NCBI GenBank assembly: GCA_964582525.1
Contig: CAZOSP010000036.1
Coordinates: forward strand, 1-31,486
Direction of reading: 5' to 3'
Origin: BB31 sp964582525
GTDB taxonomy: Bacteria > Pseudomonadota > Gammaproteobacteria > Beggiatoales > Beggiatoaceae
Length of the DNA: 31,486 bases
Position 1 is the stretch's first letter; the number at the start of each line of letters is the position of its first letter. Shown here piece after piece: positions 29,682-31,486 of the stretch. Made by a program: the position numbers and the translations under genes. The notes below the pieces were generated by a model. That model ran no database searches. It saw nothing but the letters and a program-made list of their open reading frames with translations, and was not told the origin of the DNA.

Positions 29682-29718
29682 GTAAAGATGCCATCTCTCG
29701 AAGAGATGGCATCTTTAC
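29682..29718. repeat. Perfect 17-bp inverted repeat
   Basis: GTAAAGATGCCATCTCT (29682-29698) and AGAGATGGCATCTTTAC (29702-29718) are exact inverted copies separated by only three bases. It follows pdxB by 28 bp but has no T-run, so it may be a repeat element or cruciform rather than a standard terminator. Confidence 0.8.
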
Positions 29719-29871
29719 GGTGGGACAATCCGGGCAGTCCTAAACATAGAGTGCTATATGCTATACTGACCATCCCATAAAACGTCAGTGACTAAAACAT
29801 CCCGAAGCTTCAATGTCTGACGGGGTGCGATCTATTTGTTAAATATCCCATTCCTGTTATGGAGCTAAACC

Positions 29872-30486
29872 ATGTCGCAAGAACTTGTCAAACAAATGCT
29901 CTCAGCCAATTTTTCTTTATATGAATTAGTACGTTCTGAAGTGGCTGAACGCCAAGCGTTTTTGCTGGAAATGCAGCTTGCACCACCGAAAAATGTGCGG
30001 GATAACTTAAAATATCTGGTGGATACCACTTTGCAACCGATCCGTGAGCGTTTTCAGTATCCCATGCGCATTACCAGCGGTTATCGCAGTGACGCATTAA
30101 ATCGTGCCATGGGGGGATCGCTGAGTTCTCAACATGCTATCGGAGAGGCTGCCGATGTGGTGATTTCTGATGGTTTCTTGCACGATGAACGCACCGAAAC
30201 GTTACGCGCCAGTATGAATGAGCAGATAGAAAACATCACGGGCAAATCAGTGCGTAATGATGTTAATGCTAATTTTTATTTGTTTGCTTTTTTGTGCTTG
30301 AATCTTGGCGAATTAGATGTTGATGAAGTGGGACACGAATATGGTGCTGGTTTTGGGTATCCAGCCTGGGTGCATATTTCTACTTCGCGCACACATAACA
30401 AGCGACAAATCTGTGCGGCTGGGCGTTATGTGTCGCGTGAACAGTGCCACCCCGACTTGATAACCGCCTTGTCTTTTGGCACTTAG
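29872..30486 (+). CDS. M15-type peptidase (D-Ala-D-Ala carboxypeptidase-like)
   Basis: The 204-residue protein has the Peptidase_M15A-like core with predicted zinc ligands H88 (SLSSQHAIGEAADV), D95 and H168 (YPAWVHIS). The typical ITSGYRSDALNRAMGGS lead-in lies at about 68-83. Such enzymes cleave peptidoglycan peptides and are common as phage endolysins. There is no signal peptide or membrane segment and no neighbouring phage gene, so its exit from the cytoplasm is unexplained. An insert (about 100-150) between the zinc ligands has no recognised role. GGAG precedes the ATG. Confidence 0.8.
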   Translation: MSQELVKQMLSANFSLYELVRSEVAERQAFLLEMQLAPPKNVRDNLKYLVDTTLQPIRERFQYPMRITSGYRSDALNRAMGGSLSSQHAIGEAADVVISDGFLHDERTETLRASMNEQIENITGKSVRNDVNANFYLFAFLCLNLGELDVDEVGHEYGAGFGYPAWVHISTSRTHNKRQICAAGRYVSREQCHPDLITALSFGT

Positions 30487-30490
30487 GAAT

Positions 30491-30720
30491 GACCCACAAA
30501 ATATACGCATAGCTGCCAGAAACTGCCTTTTTTGCTTTATCAAATTTCATCTAAATACTTGGATTTTAAGTATACTTCTGACGTTAAAGTTTTCGGTTTT
30601 TAGAGTTTGAGTTTTAACGCTCTTTCAAGCCCACTAAAGTTCAGTAATCCGAAAAGTTAACCGCGAGAAGTATAGTTAAAAATATCCCTGAGCGCGGTTT
30701 CAGTCGGGGGCAATATATCT
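30491..30720 (+). repeat. Dispersed repeat family B, copy 2 (interrupted)
   Basis: Two halves of the repeat (30491-30570 and 30675-30720) match 27565-27683 in order: GCTGCCAGAAACTGC, TTATCAAATTT and ACTTGGATTTTAAG on the left; ATCCCTGAGCGCGGTTTCAG and CAATATA on the right. They are separated by the 104-bp element at 30571-30674. Confidence 0.7.
30571..30674. mobile_element. 104-bp MITE-like element inserted in repeat B
   Basis: The element begins TATACTTCTGACGTTAA and ends TTAACCGCGAGAAGTATA. These are inverted copies whose similarity continues inwards (TTTTCGG and CCGAAAA) over about 27 bp per end. It is too short to encode a transposase. The insertion point is shown by the uninterrupted repeat B copy at 27565-27683. 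A TA target duplication, as for IS630/Tc1-like transposons, is possible but cannot be separated from the terminal TATA. Confidence 0.65.
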
Positions 30721-31019
30721 GGGTGATTGCGTCAAGGGCGGCGGAGAAATTCCGCCATTAGCCAAACTCGTGTGGGAGCGATTGCTTGCTATGGAGTATT
30801 GAGAAGTTATGCAAAAATTGCCAACTCTGAGAGTTCTTTTACAGCTTCTGGAACGCAGGAACGAGAAAAATTTTTAATGATAGCTTTATTTGGCGTCCTT
30901 CATATCCCCACCAAAGCAGTTTACACTTTTTGGCAAAAAAATAATTTAGGCAACAGGATGCCGTAGCCATTCAATAACCTAATGATGGCTTTTTGCAAAA
31001 AATCGATTTTATGGATGCT

Positions 31020-31486
31020 TTAAACTGAGCTTGCTGACTCTGTTTCTTTAAGTTTATTTTGCAACAGAGTAATCCAATCTTCTTTTTGTTCTTTTCCAGT
31101 CAGTATTTCCATCGGCGTTTTGCCTTTGCGTTTACCTGCATGGTAACGCCGATGATTATGATAAAACATAAACAGATTAAGAAATTCTTGAGTGACTTGA
31201 TTTCTTGAGTTATTAAGATAAGGACGCAATAAAGAATTAATACATTCTACCATTGATGATGCTTGAATGATTTGGTCTAATTCTGCGTATATACTTTCTT
31301 TAAGCACGATACCCACTTGTTCATCGTCAACTAACAACATTGCCAGTTCAAGATAAAAATCTCGCTGTTGAATAGCCTGATGTTTTCGTTCTGTTTGTTT
31401 TGCTTTGATAACGGCTTTATCCCATTGCCATGCAAGAAATAGGCAGGTCAATGCGTCTTTATTGTCAGTCAGTGCTTGGCAGTTTT
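31020..31486 (-). CDS. Transposase, C-terminal part (cut by window edge)
   Basis: The minus-strand frame is open to the right end of the window, so the N-terminal part lies outside. The visible 154 residues resemble the end of a DDE-type transposase: SSMVECINSLLRPYLNN carries the likely catalytic glutamate, followed by TQEFLNLFMFYHNHRRY and GKRKGKTPMEILTG, as in integrase-fold transposases. The exact IS family is not certain. An in-frame TTG at 31451 is not taken as the start, since the frame continues upstream (NCQALTDNKDA). The terminal inverted repeat downstream of the stop was not identified. Confidence 0.75.
   Translation of the reverse strand, partial: NCQALTDNKDALTCLFLAWQWDKAVIKAKQTERKHQAIQQRDFYLELAMLLVDDEQVGIVLKESIYAELDQIIQASSMVECINSLLRPYLNNSRNQVTQEFLNLFMFYHNHRRYHAGKRKGKTPMEILTGKEQKEDWITLLQNKLKETESASSV

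Larger units (their letters stand above)
30487..31019. other. 533-bp gene-free region before the transposase
   Basis: It contains repeat B copy 2 (30491-30720) interrupted by a MITE-like element (30571-30674). A hairpin GGCGGA/TCCGCC lies at 30740-30756 and a short palindrome AACTCTGAGAGTT at about 30823-30835. From there to 31019 I recognise no gene or structured element. An open frame at 30727-30966 overlaps these repeats and looks non-coding. Confidence 0.6.

Noticed and set aside
30727..30966. 79-codon frame between repeat B and the transposase
   Set aside because: It has no recognisable motif, starts at a TTG, lies among short palindromes, and has unusual composition.

Overview
This looks like a chromosomal segment of a gammaproteobacterium, most plausibly a sulfur-oxidising member of the Thiotrichales (Thiothrix/Beggiatoa-like). 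The evidence is a gammaproteobacterial housekeeping order (ppiD, tRNA-Asp, tRNA-Val, hupB, lon), a clear SoxXA-binding protein (SoxK), PdxB and CysM of gammaproteobacterial type, and intergenic regions full of short palindromic and tandem repeats. The taxonomic placement is inference; the gene identities rest on motifs visible in the translated sequence.

Layout, left to right. The left edge holds the N-terminus of a P-loop ATPase (minus strand). A TonB-dependent receptor follows (494-2407, with an FNR-like palindrome upstream), then convergent ybaN-like and glcF genes. A rightward group smpB, pyrE, cysM faces rnr. Next come tRNA-Leu(CAG) and a 400-bp AT-rich gap containing a well-formed small RNA gene followed by a truncated toxin-like reading frame. 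A leftward block follows: ybaB, ppiD, tRNA-Asp, tRNA-Val, hupB, lon. A long rightward series comes next: hisC, a zinc-ribbon methyltransferase, a CAP-domain lipoprotein, a large chemoreceptor, purE-purK. The leftward pair soxK and a DUF302 gene interrupts it. After that come a hybrid histidine kinase, a receiver/pseudokinase protein, pcm, pdxB and an M15-type peptidase. The right edge holds the C-terminal part of a transposase.

Functionally the window mixes core metabolism (pyrimidine, purine, cysteine, histidine, pyridoxal phosphate), RNA and protein quality control (SmpB, RNase R, Lon, PpiD, Pcm), signalling (chemoreceptor, hybrid kinase, pseudokinase) and a sulfur-oxidation accessory pair.

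The most notable non-textbook feature is at 9092-9433 on the minus strand: promoter, about 100-nt structured RNA with an 11-bp closing stem, rho-independent terminator, then a 54-codon fragment resembling the N-terminus of TenpN-like type III toxins. This is the architecture of a type III toxin-antitoxin locus, here apparently truncated against tRNA-Leu. The intergenic DNA also carries at least three dispersed palindromic repeat families, heptamer arrays, and one 104-bp MITE-like element inserted into another repeat.
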